Of a DNA stretch of 6,341 bases, positions 4,556-6,341 are shown piece by piece. Position 1 is the first letter of the stretch. Each line of letters opens with the position of its first letter. The stretch spans positions 1 to 6,341 of the forward strand of contig JBJXFK010000128.1 in NCBI GenBank assembly GCA_046155505.1. Reading direction: 5' to 3'. The notes under the pieces were generated by a model that did no database searches, was not told the origin of the DNA, and saw nothing but the letters and a program-made list of their open reading frames with translations. The translations under genes were made by a program, and so were the position numbers. Origin of the DNA: JBJXFK01 sp046155505 (GTDB lineage Bacteria; Planctomycetota; Phycisphaerae; UBA1845; Fen-1342).

Positions 4556-6341
4556 GCCGGTCGCACGCGGAGCAGCGGATTGCGGCGCTGCGCAGCGAAA
4601 TCGCGCGGCACGATCATCTCTACTTCGTGGTGGGCACGCCGGCGATCAGCGATCAGGCGTACGATGTGCTCATGCGCGAGCTGCGCGAACTGGAAACCGC
4701 AAACCCCGACCTGATTACCACGGATTCGCCGAGCCAGCGCGTCGGCGAGAAGCCGATCGAGGGATTTGAGCACGCGCGGCACAGCGTGCCGATGCTGTCG
4801 ATCGACAACACATACAACGCGGACGAGGTGCGGGCGTTCGATGTGCGCGTGCGCAAGGCGGTCGAGGGACGGTCGTTCGATTATGTGGCCGACCCGAAGA
4901 TCGACGGCGTCGCGGTCGCGATTCGCTACGAGCGCGGGCGGCTGGCCCAGGCGGCGACGCGCGGCGACGGCGAAACCGGCGATGACATTACACAGAACGT
5001 GCGAACGATTCGCAGCGTGCCGCTGGCGCTGACCGGCGGCGACGTGCCGGCGACGCTCGAGGTGCGTGGCGAGGTGTATTGGCCGCGCGCGGCGTTCGAC
5101 GCGACCAATCGCAAACGCGAAGCAGCCGGGCTCGAGACATTTCGCAATCCGCGAAACGCGACCGCCGGCACGCTCAAACAGCTCGATCCGCGAAATGTCG
5201 CCGGGCGCGGCCTCGCGTTCTGTGCGCATGGTTTTGGGCTGATCGAGCCGATGCCGACACCGGCGACGCAGATTGAACTCTTCGAGCGACTGAAAGCGTG
5301 GGGCTTGCCGACCAGTCCGCATACGCGCGTGTGCAGCGATGTCGATGCGGTCGTGCAGTGGATCGAGGCGTGGGACCAGCGACGACGCGAGCTGCCCTAT
5401 GACACCGACGGGCTGGTGATCAAGCTCAATCAGCTCGCGCTGCGCGATTTGCTGGGCACGACGTCGAAGAGTCCGCGTTGGTGCATCGCGTACAAGTATG
5501 CGGCGGAGCAGGCGCAGACGCGGCTCGTCTCGGTCGATTTTCAGGTGGGCAAGCTGGGCACGATCACGCCGGTGGCAAATTTGGAGCCGGTGGAGCTCGC
5601 CGGGACGGTCGTGCGGCGAGCGACGCTGCACAATTTTGATCAGGTGGAGCGGCTCGGGCTGCACGTCGGCGATTTGGTGACGGTCGAGAAGGCGGGCGAG
5701 ATCATTCCGCAAGTCGTGGCGGTGGCGGTCGAGTCGCGGCCGGCGAGCGCGACGGCGATCACACGGCCGGCGAGTTGTCCGTCGTGCGGCGGCCCGGTGG
5801 AGAAGGACGAGGGCGGCGTATACCTGCGATGTAACAACGCCGAATGCCCGGCGCAGTTTTATGAGCGGCTCAAGTTCTTCTGCGCACGGGATCAGATGGA
5901 TATCGAGGGCGCGGGCGAGAAGCTGGTGGCGGCATTGGTAGAGTCGCGACTGGTGAAGGGCTTTGCGGATTTGTACCGGCTGCGCGAGCGGCGCGATGAA
6001 TTGCTGAAACTCGAACGCATGGGCGAGAAGAGCGCGGATAGCGTGCTGGCGGGAATCGAGGCGAGTCGGTCGCGCCCATTGGCGCGGACACTGGCCGCGA
6101 TCGGGATTCGCCATGTCGGGCTGTCAACGGCGGAGTTGCTCGCGGAGCATTTCGGCGATGTGGATGCAATCGCGGCGGCGGATGAAGACGCGTTGCAGCA
6201 GGTCGGGGGGATCGGCAAAGAGGTCGCCGCTTCGCTGTTTGCATGGTTTCGCAGCGACGCCGGGCGACACACGATCGCGGATTTGAAGATGGTCGGCGTC
6301 AACATGACGCAGCCACGACGCGAGCGAAAGCAGACGGCGGG
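4552..6341 (+). CDS. ligA: NAD+-dependent DNA ligase LigA (C-terminus outside window)
   Basis: Seals DNA nicks in replication and repair, using NAD+ as the AMP donor (EC 6.5.1.2). 596 complete codons are visible of the usual 650-700. Domain Ia (1-65) has DHLYFVVGTPAISDQAYD with Tyr24, Asp34, Tyr37 and Asp38. The adenylation domain has LSIDNTY, the nucleophile Lys116 in KIDG, TRGDGETGDD, LEVRGEV, NPRNATAG, DTDGLVIK (Lys291) and Lys315 in YKY. The OB fold follows (VGKLGTITPVANLEPV, then TLHN), then a zinc finger with Cys409, Cys412, Cys427 and Cys432. The helix-hairpin-helix region follows (LERMGEKSADSV, IGIRHVG, VGGIGKEVAASL). The BRCT domain lies beyond the edge. Start is the ATG overlapping the lipoprotein stop (ATGA). 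The preceding GGCGGA (4540-4545) is a weak ribosome site, so translational coupling is plausible. Compared with E. coli LigA, Asp114 replaces Glu113 and Phe25 replaces His23. No frameshift is seen. Confidence 0.97.
   Translation, partial: MSRSHAEQRIAALRSEIARHDHLYFVVGTPAISDQAYDVLMRELRELETANPDLITTDSPSQRVGEKPIEGFEHARHSVPMLSIDNTYNADEVRAFDVRVRKAVEGRSFDYVADPKIDGVAVAIRYERGRLAQAATRGDGETGDDITQNVRTIRSVPLALTGGDVPATLEVRGEVYWPRAAFDATNRKREAAGLETFRNPRNATAGTLKQLDPRNVAGRGLAFCAHGFGLIEPMPTPATQIELFERLKAWGLPTSPHTRVCSDVDAVVQWIEAWDQRRRELPYDTDGLVIKLNQLALRDLLGTTSKSPRWCIAYKYAAEQAQTRLVSVDFQVGKLGTITPVANLEPVELAGTVVRRATLHNFDQVERLGLHVGDLVTVEKAGEIIPQVVAVAVESRPASATAITRPASCPSCGGPVEKDEGGVYLRCNNAECPAQFYERLKFFCARDQMDIEGAGEKLVAALVESRLVKGFADLYRLRERRDELLKLERMGEKSADSVLAGIEASRSRPLARTLAAIGIRHVGLSTAELLAEHFGDVDAIAAADEDALQQVGGIGKEVAASLFAWFRSDAGRHTIADLKMVGVNMTQPRRERKQTA

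Noticed and set aside
4471..6114. Long minus-strand open frame of 547 codons
   Set aside because: It lies antisense to ligA, whose motifs are unambiguous. The product is an Arg/His/Leu-rich string with no domain, as expected from the opposite strand of GC-rich coding DNA.

Overview
The window looks like chromosomal DNA of a GC-rich Gram-negative bacterium, most likely a member of the Planctomycetota. The grounds are: a prepilin-like protein with an FTLIELLVV segment and a C-terminal H-x(n)-DG signature, a class greatly expanded in planctomycetes; short intergenic palindromes of the GTGGCACGG...CAGCCCGT kind, which I recall from planctomycete genomes; and a lipoprotein with a standard lipobox. 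The assignment rests on pattern recognition, not on a search.

Layout. Positions 1-992 (minus strand) hold two small heat shock protein (Hsp20/alpha-crystallin) genes in tandem. A complete 146-residue one is upstream and a second, cut by the left window edge, is downstream. The 151-bp gap between them holds three copies of a palindromic repeat at a 39-40 bp period. Positions 993-1541 are a divergent intergenic region without a convincing gene but with several inverted repeats. Positions 1542-2462 (plus) encode a type II secretion/pseudopilin-like protein. Positions 2463-2719 carry a very regular palindromic element: three GCATGC boxes exactly 26 bp apart, separated by two 20-nt hairpin spacers with mutually complementary tetraloops. 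From 2720 to the right edge, three plus-strand genes follow: an unrecognised four-helix membrane protein, a secreted lipoprotein of unknown function, and NAD+-dependent DNA ligase (ligA), which runs off the right edge before its BRCT domain. The lipoprotein and ligA overlap by ATGA, so they are probably cotranscribed and may be translationally coupled.

How the genes relate. The Hsp20 pair is probably one stress-response transcription unit. The pseudopilin stands alone. The membrane protein and lipoprotein are separated by 123 bp holding a GC-rich hairpin, so they need not share a transcript. I see no integrase, transposase, CRISPR array, tRNA, rRNA or defence operon. The most unusual structure is the 26-bp-period palindromic element at 2624-2683; it looks like a REP/BIME-type dispersed element, not a new protein system.
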